Shown: positions 7,193 through 16,942 of the stretch, one piece after another
Layout: each line of letters begins with the position of its first letter
Position numbering within the stretch: position 1 is the first letter of the stretch
Origin: an uncultured Rhodobacterales bacterium
GTDB lineage: Bacteria; Pseudomonadota; Alphaproteobacteria; Rhodobacterales; Rhodobacteraceae
Assembly (NCBI GenBank): GCA_903845215.1
Contig: CAIMWI010000025.1
Location: 1-40,790 of the forward strand
Direction of reading: 5' to 3'
DNA: 40,790 nucleotides
Program-made: the position numbers and the translations under genes
Notes under the pieces: generated by a model
Told to the model about the DNA's origin: nothing
The model's input: only the letters and a program-made list of their open reading frames with translations
Database searches by the model: none

Positions 7193-8062
7193 ATGAAACG
7201 CCCCCTTTGGCTGATGGCCGCCCCCGTGATCTTTTTGTTGCTGTGGTCTGCAGGCTTTGGCGTGGCCAAACTAGGGCTTCAACATGCCCAACCCCTGACC
7301 CTTTTGGCGCTGCGCTATGTGGCAGTGCTGGTGGTGCTGATCCCTGTGGCGCTGGTGCTGCGCCCACCCTTGCCCAAAACATGGCGCGCCGCAGGCGATG
7401 TGGCGCTGGTGGGGTTCTTGATCCAAGTGGTCTATTTTGGCCTATGCTATGTCGCCTTCAAATCCGGCGTCTCGGCGGGGGCAGTGTCGATCATTGTCTG
7501 CTTGCAGCCCATCCTCGTGGCCCTCGCCGCCCCCGCACTGGTGGGCGAGCGCGTCAGCCCAATGGGCTGGGCAGGGCTTGTCCTTGGGCTGGCGGGCGCT
7601 GCCGTGGTGATCTTGGCACGGGCCGAGGTGGCAGCGGAAAACCCTTGGGGTCTGCTGTGCACGCTCGCCGCCCTGTTCGGCATCACCGGCGGCACGCTTT
7701 ATGAAAAGAAATTCGGTGTAACGCACCATCCCGTGACCTCGAACCTTATCCAATATGCCGTCGGTGCCGCCTTCACCCTGCCCTTGGCCTTGGCCACCGA
7801 AAACCTGCACGTCCAATGGGATGGGCAGTTTGCGTGGGTCATGGCCTATCTGGTGCTGGGAAATTCGATCCTGGCCATGACGCTGCTCTTAGCCATGATC
7901 CGCGCCGGAGCTGTCAGCCGCGTCTCGGCCCTGTTCTACCTCGTCCCGCCCTTGGCCGCCCTTTTCGCGTGGCCCTTGCTAGGTGAGGTCATGCCGCCCC
8001 TGGGCTGGCTTGGCATGGCGCTTGCCGCCGCAGGCGTAGCCCTCGCCAGCCGTAAACCCTAA
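7193..8062 (+). CDS. DMT superfamily (EamA) transporter
   Basis: A 289-residue inner-membrane protein with about ten hydrophobic helices in two homologous EamA halves, the usual size for drug/metabolite transporters. The first half begins PVIFLLLWSAGFGVAKLGLQ, the characteristic EamA entry helix. The second begins near residue 150 with NPWGLLCTLAALFG. The start was placed at the ATG at 7193, where the membrane protein begins (MKRPLWLMAAP), rather than at an upstream in-frame ATG inside the DUF1489 gene. Probably a metabolite exporter; substrate cannot be told. It converges on hisG across a palindromic repeat. Confidence 0.88.
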   Translation: MKRPLWLMAAPVIFLLLWSAGFGVAKLGLQHAQPLTLLALRYVAVLVVLIPVALVLRPPLPKTWRAAGDVALVGFLIQVVYFGLCYVAFKSGVSAGAVSIIVCLQPILVALAAPALVGERVSPMGWAGLVLGLAGAAVVILARAEVAAENPWGLLCTLAALFGITGGTLYEKKFGVTHHPVTSNLIQYAVGAAFTLPLALATENLHVQWDGQFAWVMAYLVLGNSILAMTLLLAMIRAGAVSRVSALFYLVPPLAALFAWPLLGEVMPPLGWLGMALAAAGVALASRKP

Positions 8063-8072
8063 CGTCCTGCCC

Positions 8073-8129
8073 CCTTTCATACTTGCCCAAACATCCTCGG
8101 GGGTCCGGAGGCATAAGGCCCCCGGCCTT
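8073..8129 (+). repeat. Dispersed palindromic repeat, copy A
   Basis: Begins with the head CTTTCATACTTGCCCAAA, followed by CATCCTCGGGGGTCC and a GC-rich hairpin (AAGGCC-CCC-GGCCTT, 8115-8129) whose right arm overlaps the hisG stop codon. It lies between the convergent DMT gene and hisG. It shares its head with copies at 11467, 11738, 15982 and 33738, and may act as a bidirectional terminator. Confidence 0.75.
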
Positions 8130-8808
8130 AGGGCCGCAGCCCGATCTGTGCCAGCAAGGCCGCAACCTCGGGGCCCGTGGAGAGTGCTGATTGATACAGC
8201 ATCGCCTGACTGCGCAGGATCACAGCGTCACTTAACACCTTCAAATGGTTCGCCCGCAGGGTTTCCCCGCTCGAGGTGATGTCGGCAATCGCTTCCGCCG
8301 TAAGGTTCTTGACTGTGCCCTCGGTCGCACCTTGGCTGTCGATCAGCTGGTAATCGGCCACGCCTTGTGCTGTCAGATAGTCGCGCACCAAGCGGTGATA
8401 TTTGGTGGCAATGCGCAGCCGAAACCCGTGGCGGGCACGAAATGCGGCGGCGGCGGCGTCCAGATCGTCCAGCGTGTCCACATCGATCCAAGCGGCAGGC
8501 ACTGCGATGATCAGATCGGCCTGACCAAAGCCCAAAGCGGCCACTTCGCGCACCTGACGGTCCCAATCGGCCAGCTTGTCCCGCACCAGATCGGTGCCTG
8601 TTACCCCCAGATCAATCCGCCCCGCCGCCAGTTCCCTTGGCACTTCCGAGGCTGACAGCATCACCAGCTCTACCCCCGCCACGCCTTCCACCACGCCCGC
8701 ATATTCCCGATCAGACCCGCTTTTGGCCATCCGCAGGCCCCGCGCCCCGAACCACTCAAAGGTCTTTTCCATCAGCCGCCCCTTGGATGGCACCCCGATC
8801 TTAACCAT
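8128..8808 (-). CDS. hisG: ATP phosphoribosyltransferase, short (HisZ-dependent) form
   Basis: A 226-residue catalytic subunit that condenses ATP with PRPP in the first step of histidine synthesis. It starts [16 protein letters not shown], has the ELVMLSASEVPRELAAGRIDLGVTGTDLV segment typical of HisG, and carries the PRPP-binding loop in the DSQGATEGTVKNLTAEAIADITSSG region. It lacks the C-terminal regulatory domain, so it is the short form that needs HisZ. The ATG overlaps the hisZ stop by one base (TGATG); a GTG one codon earlier is an alternative start. It is the last gene of hisS-hisZ-hisG. Confidence 0.95.
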   Translation of the reverse strand: MVKIGVPSKGRLMEKTFEWFGARGLRMAKSGSDREYAGVVEGVAGVELVMLSASEVPRELAAGRIDLGVTGTDLVRDKLADWDRQVREVAALGFGQADLIIAVPAAWIDVDTLDDLDAAAAAFRARHGFRLRIATKYHRLVRDYLTAQGVADYQLIDSQGATEGTVKNLTAEAIADITSSGETLRANHLKVLSDAVILRSQAMLYQSALSTGPEVAALLAQIGLRP

Positions 8809-9899
8809 CACGCAGCCCCCCGCAGCGCTGCCACCAGATGCGGGCGAATAATCCCGCCGACAGCCGGGATCGATCGCCCCTGCCCCAGCACGGCCGTCAA
8901 AGCATCATAGCGCCCACCCGAGGCCACGATCTCTTCGCCGTTCACAAAGCTAAAGACAAAGCCGTCATAGTACTCCATCGCGGTGCGGCCATGGCTGGCC
9001 TCAAACGCCAGCGTGGCGACATCGACGCCTTGGCTTTGCAAAGCCTCTAGTCGGGCAGCAAATCTGTCTATGGCCGGCAGAATGGCGGGCAGATGCACCG
9101 CAATGCCGCGCAGATGGGTCAGCGCGGCAGGGGCTGGGGCTTGCAATTGCAACAGGTCATACAGCATCGCCGCCTCCAGCGCCGAAATCGGCGCAGCCTT
9201 GGCATCTTCCAGCAAAGTTACGGCACGCGCGGCGATCTCATCGGCCTCACGCAGGCCGATCAGCGGGCCAGCGGCGGCGATCAGATCGGCAGGCGCGCCG
9301 CCCGCCAGCCTTGCCAGCAAAGCGGCACGGGCAGCAGGCATCGCCGCGCGGCCTGAAAAGCGGTCTAACAAGGCGCGAAAGCGGTGCGGGCGCCAGATGT
9401 GGCGCAAAAGCGCGGCTTTGCGCTTGTCGCTTGCGCTGATGCCGCGCACAGCGGCCATCAAGATGCCGATGTCGCCCGTGACAGCGCGCAAGTTCAGGCC
9501 CGCGAGCAAAGCGCCAAACAAAGCAAACACCTCGGCATCGGCGCGCTCGGGGGCTTGGCGGTCAAAGATTTCAAACCCCACTTGCAAGCTTTCGCGCGCC
9601 TGAGCCCCCAAATGATCTTGGGCGCGAAACACCTCTCCACTGTAGCAATAGCGGGCGGGGTCCGCGCCGTGGGCCATATGGGCCTGCACCACGGGCACGG
9701 TAAAATCGGGGCGCAGCATCATTTCGCCCAGCACGGGGTCGGTGGTGACATAGGCCTTGGCGCGGATGTCTTCGCCGTACAGGTCCAGCAGCGTTTCGGC
9801 GGGCAGCAAGATATCGGCATCGACGGGCACAGCCCCTGCCGCCTGAAACGCCGCAAAAAGCCTGTCAGCTTCCGCCCGAATGGAAGCCTTTGGCGTCAT
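8808..9899 (-). CDS. hisZ: ATP phosphoribosyltransferase regulatory subunit
   Basis: A 363-residue paralogue of histidyl-tRNA synthetase that forms the hetero-octamer with short HisG and confers histidine feedback. It keeps class II synthetase-like motifs ([12 protein letters not shown] near residue 60, [12 protein letters not shown] as motif 2 remnant, ASGGRYDAL near the C-terminus) but lacks the anticodon-binding domain. The start at 9897-9899 overlaps the hisS stop in an ATGA arrangement, and a longer upstream frame is inside hisS. Overlaps with both neighbours indicate one tightly coupled operon. Confidence 0.93.
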   Translation of the reverse strand: MTPKASIRAEADRLFAAFQAAGAVPVDADILLPAETLLDLYGEDIRAKAYVTTDPVLGEMMLRPDFTVPVVQAHMAHGADPARYCYSGEVFRAQDHLGAQARESLQVGFEIFDRQAPERADAEVFALFGALLAGLNLRAVTGDIGILMAAVRGISASDKRKAALLRHIWRPHRFRALLDRFSGRAAMPAARAALLARLAGGAPADLIAAAGPLIGLREADEIAARAVTLLEDAKAAPISALEAAMLYDLLQLQAPAPAALTHLRGIAVHLPAILPAIDRFAARLEALQSQGVDVATLAFEASHGRTAMEYYDGFVFSFVNGEEIVASGGRYDALTAVLGQGRSIPAVGGIIRPHLVAALRGAA

Positions 9900-11383
9900 T
9901 GCGCCAAAATCCGCCGCACCGCCGCCACCAAGTCGGCGCGGGGCACTTCGATTTGCGCGGGGCGGTCTTTCCATTCTTCCAGCGTGGCGTTCTGGGCAAT
10001 CTTTGCCCCAAGGATCAGGTCTTTAAGGATCACCACCCCCGCCTCGGCCTCGTTCCCGCCTTGGATAACCGCCACGGGAGAGGCGCGTTTGTCGGCATAT
10101 TTCAACTGGTTGCCAAAGTTCTTGGGGTTGCCCAAGTAAACCTCGGCGCGAATACCCGCTGCGCGCAACTCGCCCACCATGGCCATGTAATCGGCCATCC
10201 GCTCGCGGTCCATCACGGTCACAACCACCGGCCCTGCGGTATCCACAGCGCCGCGCCCTTTGGCGCGAAGGGCGGCAAGCAAGCGATCCACACCGATCGA
10301 AACGCCCGTGGCAGGCACGGCTTGGCCGGTGAACCGCTTGACCAGATCGTCATAGCGCCCACCGCCCGCAACCGAGCCAAACTGCCGCTTGCGGCCCTTT
10401 TCATCCAAGATCTCAAAGGTGAGTTCGGCTTCGAAGACGGGGCCGGTGTAATACCCCAAGCCACGCACCACGCCGGGATCTAGCACGATCCGGTCAGCGC
10501 CATATCCCTGACGGTCCAACAAATCGGCCATCATCTCTAGCTCGGCCACCCCTTCGCGGCCAATAACCGAAGCGCCCACCAATTCCGCCAAACGCGCCAC
10601 GGTGTCGCGCCCCGTTGCCCGCTTGGCCGAGGTGAAGCCCATCACAACCTCTGCCTGTTCTGCTGAAAGCCCCGCGCCCTTGGTGAAATCGCCGCTGTCA
10701 TCACGACGCCCCGCGCCCAGCAAGGCGCGCACGCCTTCGTCGCCCAAACGGTCCATCTTGTCGATGGCGCGCAGCACAATGCCGCGTTCGGCTTCAAAAC
10801 GGGTGGGATCGGAGGGGTCCAGCACCCCCGCCACCTCCATCACGCCGTTCAGCACCTTGCGGTTGTTGACCTTGACGACATAATCCCCGCGCGGAATTCC
10901 CACGGTTTCCAAAGCATCCGACAACATCGCGCAAATCTCGGCATCCGCCGCGACCGAAGGCGCGCCGACCGTATCGGCGTCGCATTGGTAGAACTGCCGG
11001 AACCGCCCCGGGCCAGGTTTTTCATTGCGCCACACCGGCCCCATCGCATAGCGGCGGTAAGGCGAGGGCAGATCGTTGCGAAACTGTGCCGCCACCCGCG
11101 CCAAAGGGGCGGTCAAATCATAGCGCAGGGCCAGCCAATCGGCGTCTTCATCTTGCCAGCCAAAGACACCTTCGTTCGGGCGGTCGACATCGGGCAGGAA
11201 CTTGCCCAGCGCCTCAACCGTTTCAACCGCGCTGGTTTCCAGCGGGTCAAAGCCATAAAGATGATACACCGCCGCCACCTTATCGAGCATCTGCTTGCGT
11301 TCGGTGACCTCTGCGCCGAAATAGTCGCAAAAGCCTTTGGGCGTTTCGGCGCGCGGGCGGCGGGCGGGTTTGTCCTGTGCCAT
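9896..11383 (-). CDS. hisS: Histidyl-tRNA synthetase
   Basis: A 495-residue class II aminoacyl-tRNA synthetase that charges tRNA-His. The start at 11381-11383 gives [18 protein letters not shown], the usual alphaproteobacterial N-terminus. [33 protein letters not shown] (motif 2), [11 protein letters not shown] and [13 protein letters not shown] (motif 3) are all present. A C-terminal anticodon-binding domain follows from about residue 405 ([14 protein letters not shown] onward). It heads hisS-hisZ-hisG, which ties histidine charging to histidine synthesis. The upstream region is shared with slyX and contains repeat copy B. Confidence 0.97.
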   Translation of the reverse strand: MAQDKPARRPRAETPKGFCDYFGAEVTERKQMLDKVAAVYHLYGFDPLETSAVETVEALGKFLPDVDRPNEGVFGWQDEDADWLALRYDLTAPLARVAAQFRNDLPSPYRRYAMGPVWRNEKPGPGRFRQFYQCDADTVGAPSVAADAEICAMLSDALETVGIPRGDYVVKVNNRKVLNGVMEVAGVLDPSDPTRFEAERGIVLRAIDKMDRLGDEGVRALLGAGRRDDSGDFTKGAGLSAEQAEVVMGFTSAKRATGRDTVARLAELVGASVIGREGVAELEMMADLLDRQGYGADRIVLDPGVVRGLGYYTGPVFEAELTFEILDEKGRKRQFGSVAGGGRYDDLVKRFTGQAVPATGVSIGVDRLLAALRAKGRGAVDTAGPVVVTVMDRERMADYMAMVGELRAAGIRAEVYLGNPKNFGNQLKYADKRASPVAVIQGGNEAEAGVVILKDLILGAKIAQNATLEEWKDRPAQIEVPRADLVAAVRRILAQ

Positions 11384-11466
11384 GATAGCCCCTTGGTTGG
11401 TTGGGCGTTGCATAGCCGAGGCGGGGGGGCGCTTCAAGGACTGCGGGCGCGCTTGAGTCTCCCGCC

Positions 11467-11521
11467 CGGAGGGTTTCACACGCTGCGGACCTCCCGTGGG
11501 ATATTTGGGCAAGTATGAAAG
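11467..11521 (-). repeat. Dispersed palindromic repeat, copy B
   Basis: In minus orientation it reads CTTTCATACTTGCCCAAA then TATCCCACGGGAGGTCC and a GC-rich tail with GTGTGAAACCC. It lies in the divergent region between hisS and slyX, and its head ends just before the slyX ribosome-binding site. The GTGTGAAACCC element in the tail is shared with copies E and F. Confidence 0.75.
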
Positions 11522-11529
11522 GGAAGAAG

Positions 11530-11730
11530 ATGACGATGGAAGGCTTGGAAGAGAAAATCGCCCACCTGATGCGGATGGGAGAGGATTTGTCGGATATGGT
11601 GGCCAAACAAGGCCGCGAGATCGACCGCCTAACCCGCATCGTGGGCCTTTTGGCCGAACGCGAGGCGGCGCGCGAGAGTGAGGGGGGCAATTCCATCCCC
11701 TTGGCCGATCAAAAGCCGCCGCATTGGTAG
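11530..11730 (+). CDS. slyX: SlyX family protein
   Basis: A 66-residue protein that is almost entirely coiled coil ([20 protein letters not shown], then [20 protein letters not shown]), followed by the hallmark [12 protein letters not shown] tail; SlyX proteins end in PPHY/PPHW. Function is unknown. The start at 11530 follows GGGAAG; an in-frame ATG two codons later (11536) is equally possible, and an upstream ATG at 11515 belongs to the repeat and is less likely. Divergent from hisS and convergent with dnaE. Confidence 0.85.
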   Translation: MTMEGLEEKIAHLMRMGEDLSDMVAKQGREIDRLTRIVGLLAEREAARESEGGNSIPLADQKPPHW

Positions 11731-11737
11731 GCCCAAC

Positions 11738-11790
11738 TTTCATGCTTGCCCAAAATTACTTGGGGGTGCGGGTTCCGACGGCCCCCAGGA
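11738..11790 (+). repeat. Dispersed palindromic repeat, copy C (diverged)
   Basis: Head TTTCATGCTTGCCCAAAA matches copy A with single changes, followed by TTACTTGGGGGTGCGGG and a complementary CCCCCAGG arm near 11782. It lies between the convergent slyX and dnaE and could terminate both transcripts. Confidence 0.65.
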
Positions 11791-11844
11791 TGTAGGCCGG
11801 TGTCTTTTGGGAACTCGGCGCAGACTATGCGACTTAGTGGGTCG

Positions 11845-14800
11845 TTAAACCTCTTCCACCAACACCACACCACTCATCGCCTTGATCGCCCCACGGATTT
11901 GCGGCGTCAGCGGATAGGGCTGCGGCAGGGTCAGGTCGATTTCGCGGCCCTGATCATCAGGCACGCACAGGGTGATCTCGGCTTTGTTGCGCCCTTCGAC
12001 CTTGGCCAGAAGGGCGGCAAGCGAGGGGATCGCCTCTGCCCTGTTCAGATGCACGCGGATGGCTTGGGCGCCCGCATCGGCGGCCACTTGGTCAATGGGT
12101 TGGGCGGCGCGGGCCAGCAGTTTGAGCGTATCGCCTTCCAAGGTCGCCTCGACCGTCAAAACCACGTTCAACCCCGGTTCCAGCAGATCGCGCGCCGCTT
12201 CCAGCGTGTCGGAAAACACCGTGACCTCGTAAAGCCCCGTCGGGTCTGACAGGCTGACAAAGGCAAAGCGGTTGCCCTTGGCTGATTTGCGCTCCTGCTT
12301 GGCCGAAACCGACCCCGCCATCTTGGCCACCAGCGGCCCGCGTTCGGCCATCACAGTCACCTCAGCCAAGGTCTTGACCTCTTTGCGCTTTAAGGCCGAC
12401 ATATAATCATCCAGCGGGTGGCCGGACAGGTAAAAGCCGATGGCTTGGTGTTCTTGGGTCAACCGCTCTACCGGCAGCCAATCGTCGCGGAAGGGCAGGC
12501 GGGGTTCGGGCAGATCGCTGCCCGTATCGCCAAAAAGCGAGACTTGGGTGGAGGCTTTGGCCTCTGCCACCGCCGCCGAATAGGCGACCAACGCATCCAG
12601 CGCCTCGAACACGCGGGCGCGGTTGGGGTCTAGCACGTCAAAGGCACCGGCACGGGCCAGCATTTCCATGGGGCGCTTGCCCACGCGTTTCATATCGACC
12701 CGGCGGGCAAAGTCGAACAGCGTGGCAAAGGGCTTAACACCGCGCGCATCGACGATCAGCGCCATCGCCTCGACGCCAACACCTTTCAGCGCGCCCAAAC
12801 CGTAGATCAGCCGCCCGTCGCGCACGGTGAATTTGGCGAGCGAGTCGTTGACAGACGGGGCCACCGTCGCAATCCCCAGCTTGTCCACCTCGCGCTTATA
12901 AACCGCCAGCTTATCGGTCAGATGCAGGTCGCAGTTCATCACGGCGGCCATGAATTCTACGGGGTAATTGGCTTTGAGATAAGCCGTTTGATACGACACC
13001 ACCGCATAAGCGGCCGCGTGCGATTTGTTGAACCCGTAGTTGGCGAATTTCTCAAGCAGGTCAAAAACCTCGCCCGCTTTTTCCTTGGGCACATTATGGG
13101 TGACCAAAGCGCCTTCGATGAACTTTGGCCGCTCTTTGGCCATTTCCTCGGCGATCTTCTTACCCATGGCACGGCGCAAAAGGTCAGCCCCGCCCAGCGA
13201 ATAGCCCGCCATAACTTGGGCAATCTGCATCACCTGTTCTTGATAGACGATGATTCCTTGGGTTTCTTTCAAGATATGGTCGATCGTCGGATGGATCGAT
13301 TCCAGATCACGCAGCCCGTTTTTGACCTCGCAATAGGTCGGGATGTTTTCCATCGGCCCTGGGCGATACAGCGCCACCAAGGCCACGATATCTTCAATGC
13401 AGGTGGGCTTCATGCGCCGCAGCGCATCCATCATGCCGCTGCTTTCCACCTGAAACACCGCGACCGTCTTGGCCGAGGCGTAAAGGTCGTAGGATGGTTT
13501 GTCATCCAGCGGGATCAGGTTGATGTCGAACGACACCCCACGCAGGGCCAAAAGTTCCATGCAGTTCTGAATCACGGTCAGGGTTTTCAGGCCCAGAAAG
13601 TCAAACTTCACCAGCCCCGCCGCCTCGACCCATTTCATGTTGAACTGGGTCGCGGGCATGTCGGACCTTGGGTCTTGGTACAAAGGCACCAGCTCGTCCA
13701 AGGGGCGATCCCCAATCACCACGCCCGCCGCATGGGTAGAGGCGTTGCGATACAGCCCCTCGATCTGCTGGGCAAAGCCCAACAGGCGGCCCACCACCTC
13801 TTCCTTGGCGGCCTCGCGCAGGCGGGGTTCGTCGGCCAAGGCTTTGGTGATGCTGACGGGTTTGACCCCTTCCAACGGGATCATCTTGGACAGCCGGTCC
13901 ACCTGCCCATAGGGAAGTTGCAACACCCGTCCCACATCGCGCACGGCGGCTTTGGACAGCAAAGCGCCAAAGGTGATGATCTGCGCCACCTTTTCGCGGC
14001 CGTACTTCTCTTGCACATAGCGGATCACCTCTTCGCGGCGGTCCATGCAAAAGTCGATGTCGAAGTCGGGCATGGATACCCGCTCGGGGTTCAAGAACCG
14101 CTCGAACAGCAGCGCATAGCGCAACGGATCAAGGTCGGTGATCGTCAGCGCATAGGCCACCAGTGACCCCGCCCCAGATCCCCGCCCCGGCCCAACAGGG
14201 ATGCCGTGATCCTTGGCCCATTTGATGAAATCGGCCACGATCAGGAAGTAACCCGGAAAGCCCATCTTTTCGATGATATCTAGTTCGAAATCCAGCCGTG
14301 CCTGATACTCGTCGGGTGTTACGGAATGGGAGATCACGGCAAGACGCGCCTGCAACCCTGCATTGGCCTGCCGGCGCAGTTCTTGCACCTCGTCATCGGC
14401 AAATTTGGGCAGGATGGGCTTGCGCTTGTAGGCAGCAAACGCGCAGCGGCGGGCGATTTCGATGGTGTTTTCCAAGGCTTCGGGCAGGTCGGCGAACAGG
14501 GTCGCCATCTCGGCCTCGGTCTTGAAATAGTGTTGGGCGGTCAGACGGCGGCGCGGTTGGCTTTGGTCAACATAGGCCCCTTCGGCGATGCAGATCATCG
14601 CATCATGCGCCAGATACATCTCGGCTTTGGGAAAATAGACATCGTTGGTGGCGACCAGTGGCAGGCCCAGATCATAGGCCAGATCGACCATGGCAGCTTC
14701 CGAGGCCGCCTCCCCCTCGGGCAGGGCGCCGCCTTCACCGGGATGGCGCTGCAGTTCGACGTAAAGGCGATCAGGATAGGCCGCAGCCAACCTTTGCAGC

Positions 14801-15273
14801 AAGGCGCGCGCTTTGGGCAAATGCCCCGCCAGAATGCTGCGCCCCAAAGGCCCGTCTGACCCGCCTGTCAGGCAGATCAGACCTGCGCTATACCGTTCCA
14901 CCTCTTCAAGCGTCAGCTGCGGCAAAGCCCCGCCCTTGTCGATATACAAGCTAGAGTTCAGCTTCATCAGGTTCAAATAGCCCGCCTCGTTTTGCGCCAG
15001 CAAAACCAGCGGTGCGGCAGGCTTGGTCTTTTCGCCCGTGGCAGGGGTTTCGTAAGCGACCGAGACCTGACAGCCCATGATCGGCTGCACCCCCTCGCCC
15101 ATGGCCGAAACCGCAAACTCAAGGGCTGCAAACATGTTGTTGGTGTCAGTCACCGCCACGGCGGGCATCTGGACCGCCTTGGCCAGTTTGATCAGCGATT
15201 TGACTGGAACCGCCCCCTCTAGCAGGGAATGTTCGGTATGCACGCGCAGGTGGATGAATCGGGGTTGGGCCAT
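11845..15273 (-). CDS. dnaE: DNA polymerase III subunit alpha
   Basis: The 1142-residue replicative polymerase catalytic subunit. The PHP domain opens with [17 protein letters not shown]. The palm motif DFDID places catalytic Asp at residues 403 and 405, matching E. coli Asp401/Asp403. [16 protein letters not shown], the finger residues and a helix-hairpin-helix region ([12 protein letters not shown]) follow, with an OB-fold segment near residue 1000. The start at 15271-15273 ([12 protein letters not shown]) was preferred over an upstream frame extension that lacks family similarity. Single gene, divergent from xdhA and convergent with slyX. Confidence 0.98.
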   Translation of the reverse strand: MAQPRFIHLRVHTEHSLLEGAVPVKSLIKLAKAVQMPAVAVTDTNNMFAALEFAVSAMGEGVQPIMGCQVSVAYETPATGEKTKPAAPLVLLAQNEAGYLNLMKLNSSLYIDKGGALPQLTLEEVERYSAGLICLTGGSDGPLGRSILAGHLPKARALLQRLAAAYPDRLYVELQRHPGEGGALPEGEAASEAAMVDLAYDLGLPLVATNDVYFPKAEMYLAHDAMICIAEGAYVDQSQPRRRLTAQHYFKTEAEMATLFADLPEALENTIEIARRCAFAAYKRKPILPKFADDEVQELRRQANAGLQARLAVISHSVTPDEYQARLDFELDIIEKMGFPGYFLIVADFIKWAKDHGIPVGPGRGSGAGSLVAYALTITDLDPLRYALLFERFLNPERVSMPDFDIDFCMDRREEVIRYVQEKYGREKVAQIITFGALLSKAAVRDVGRVLQLPYGQVDRLSKMIPLEGVKPVSITKALADEPRLREAAKEEVVGRLLGFAQQIEGLYRNASTHAAGVVIGDRPLDELVPLYQDPRSDMPATQFNMKWVEAAGLVKFDFLGLKTLTVIQNCMELLALRGVSFDINLIPLDDKPSYDLYASAKTVAVFQVESSGMMDALRRMKPTCIEDIVALVALYRPGPMENIPTYCEVKNGLRDLESIHPTIDHILKETQGIIVYQEQVMQIAQVMAGYSLGGADLLRRAMGKKIAEEMAKERPKFIEGALVTHNVPKEKAGEVFDLLEKFANYGFNKSHAAAYAVVSYQTAYLKANYPVEFMAAVMNCDLHLTDKLAVYKREVDKLGIATVAPSVNDSLAKFTVRDGRLIYGLGALKGVGVEAMALIVDARGVKPFATLFDFARRVDMKRVGKRPMEMLARAGAFDVLDPNRARVFEALDALVAYSAAVAEAKASTQVSLFGDTGSDLPEPRLPFRDDWLPVERLTQEHQAIGFYLSGHPLDDYMSALKRKEVKTLAEVTVMAERGPLVAKMAGSVSAKQERKSAKGNRFAFVSLSDPTGLYEVTVFSDTLEAARDLLEPGLNVVLTVEATLEGDTLKLLARAAQPIDQVAADAGAQAIRVHLNRAEAIPSLAALLAKVEGRNKAEITLCVPDDQGREIDLTLPQPYPLTPQIRGAIKAMSGVVLVEEV

Positions 15274-15487
15274 GGCCGCAAGATTAGCGCAAGGCGCGCC
15301 GAAGGGAAACGCCCGCCTTTCGCCCATTTGCGCGCCATTCTCACCGAACCCATGAAAGAGCTTTCGCCCAAATCCCAAAGGAAGGGCTGGACATGCGCCC
15401 CCTTGTCCCGTTCAAATGGCCAAAGCTTGCCCCTTTCCGCCGCATCGGGGGGCAAAGCGCAGTCCAAAGACCGCGGCAGGACAGATC

Positions 15488-16942
15488 ATGACGCAGGTGA
15501 CGTTTTTACTGAACGGAGCCCCCGTTGCCGTATATTCGGCAAACCCCACCCATACGCTGCTGGATTATCTGCGCGACACCGCAGGGCTAAAAGGCACGAA
15601 AGAAGGCTGCAACGAAGGCGATTGCGGGGCTTGTAGCGTGATGGTGACAGATGCCCAAGGCAGCCGCGCGCTCAACGCTTGCATCCTTTTCCTGCCGCAA
15701 CTGCACGGCAAAGCCGTCCGCACGGTTGAAGGGCTGACAGGCCCCGATGGCCAAGCCCATCCTGTGCAAACGGCGATGATAGCCCACCATGGCAGCCAAT
15801 GCGGCTTTTGCACCCCCGGCTTTGTCATGTCGATGGCCACGGCCCATCTGAACGGCGACCGCGACCATGACACCACACTCGCCGGCAACCTTTGCCGCTG
15901 CACAGGCTATGCCCCGATTATCCGCGCCGCCCAAGCCGTCGAAGACCAACCCGTTCCCGCATGGCTGCAAAAAGATGCTTCTTTCATACTTGGGCAAATA
16001 TCCTCGGGGGATCCCAAGGGGGCAGACGGCCCCCTTGGCGCGGGGGGGGGCGGGGAGGCGAGCAGCCCCCCCGTTTTGGGAACCGACAGCGTGTTCCGGC
16101 CTGACAACAGCGATGCCCTTGCCGATTGGTACCTCGCCAACCCCGAGGCGACTTTGATCGCGGGGGCCACCGATGTGGGCCTTTGGGTCACCAAGCAGAT
16201 GCGCACCTTGGGCAAAGTGGCCTTTTTGAACGGCGTGCAAGACCTGCAGCACATCGAATTCCAAGGCCCGCTTGTGCATATCGGCGCAGGGGTCACCGTC
16301 GAATCCCTGCGCAAAGCCATGCTGCCGCTGCACCCGTCCTTTGCCGCCATGCTGCAACGCTATGGCTCTACCCAAGTGCGCAACGCCGCCACCATCGGCG
16401 GCAATATCGCCAATGGCTCGCCCATCGGCGACGGCCCCCCCGCGCTGATCGCTTTGGGGGCCACGCTGCACCTGCGGCGGGGCGACGAGATGCGCACGAT
16501 GCCGCTGGAGGCTTTCTTTCTAGACTACCGCAAACAAGACCGCCGCGCTGGCGAGTTTGTGGCCGGCATTTCCCTTCCCGCCCAAGCCCCCGCGCTGCGC
16601 TGCTACAAAATCTCCAAGCGGTTCGATCAGGACATCTCGGCCCTGTGCGGCTGTTTTAACGTGACTGTGCACGACGGCCACGTGGCCGCCGCCCGCATCG
16701 CCTTTGGTGGCATGGCCGGCATTCCCAAACGCGCCGCCCATGTCGAAGCCGCCTTGATCGGCCAGCCTTGGGATATGGCAACCCTCGCAGCCGCACGCGC
16801 GGCTTTTGCCCAAGATTTCCGACCGCTGTCAGACATGCGCGCCTCTGCTGACTATCGGCTGCTTACCGCGCAAAACCTGCTGACCCGTTACTTCCACGAC
16901 CTTGCGGGCCAGCCCGTCCTTGTCCAACAGGTGCGCGCATGA
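15488..16942 (+). CDS. xdhA: Xanthine dehydrogenase small subunit (2x[2Fe-2S] and FAD)
   Basis: A 484-residue subunit carrying electrons from the molybdenum site through two iron-sulfur clusters to FAD and NAD. The plant-type cluster ligands are Cys41, 46, 49 and 65; the second cluster uses Cys105, 108, 136 and 138 (CGFCTPG, LCRCTGY). The FAD domain starts near residue 200 ([16 protein letters not shown]) and includes [18 protein letters not shown]. The linker between domains (about residues 165-198) is enlarged and Gly-rich because its DNA matches the dispersed palindromic repeat (copy D). The ATG at 15488 starts [13 protein letters not shown]. It overlaps xdhB by four bases (ATGA). Confidence 0.96.
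   Translation: MTQVTFLLNGAPVAVYSANPTHTLLDYLRDTAGLKGTKEGCNEGDCGACSVMVTDAQGSRALNACILFLPQLHGKAVRTVEGLTGPDGQAHPVQTAMIAHHGSQCGFCTPGFVMSMATAHLNGDRDHDTTLAGNLCRCTGYAPIIRAAQAVEDQPVPAWLQKDASFILGQISSGDPKGADGPLGAGGGGEASSPPVLGTDSVFRPDNSDALADWYLANPEATLIAGATDVGLWVTKQMRTLGKVAFLNGVQDLQHIEFQGPLVHIGAGVTVESLRKAMLPLHPSFAAMLQRYGSTQVRNAATIGGNIANGSPIGDGPPALIALGATLHLRRGDEMRTMPLEAFFLDYRKQDRRAGEFVAGISLPAQAPALRCYKISKRFDQDISALCGCFNVTVHDGHVAAARIAFGGMAGIPKRAAHVEAALIGQPWDMATLAAARAAFAQDFRPLSDMRASADYRLLTAQNLLTRYFHDLAGQPVLVQQVRA
15982..16081 (+). repeat. Palindromic repeat copy D, translated inside xdhA
   Basis: TTTCATACTTGGGCAAAT then ATCCTCGGGGG reproduces the head of the intergenic repeat with the central CCC inverted to GGG. 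A perfect 10-base hairpin follows (CCAAGGGGGC 16014-16023, GCCCCCTTGG 16029-16038), then a G-rich tail. It is read in frame as roughly 33 residues ([20 protein letters not shown] and on) in the XdhA linker. The first ten of those residues could be partly native linker. Confidence 0.7.

Noticed and set aside
15361-15395. Possible extra copy of the repeat head (TTTCGCCCAAATCC) before xdhA
   Set aside because: Only the CCCAAAT core matches; the CATACTTG part and the CGGGGG box are missing.
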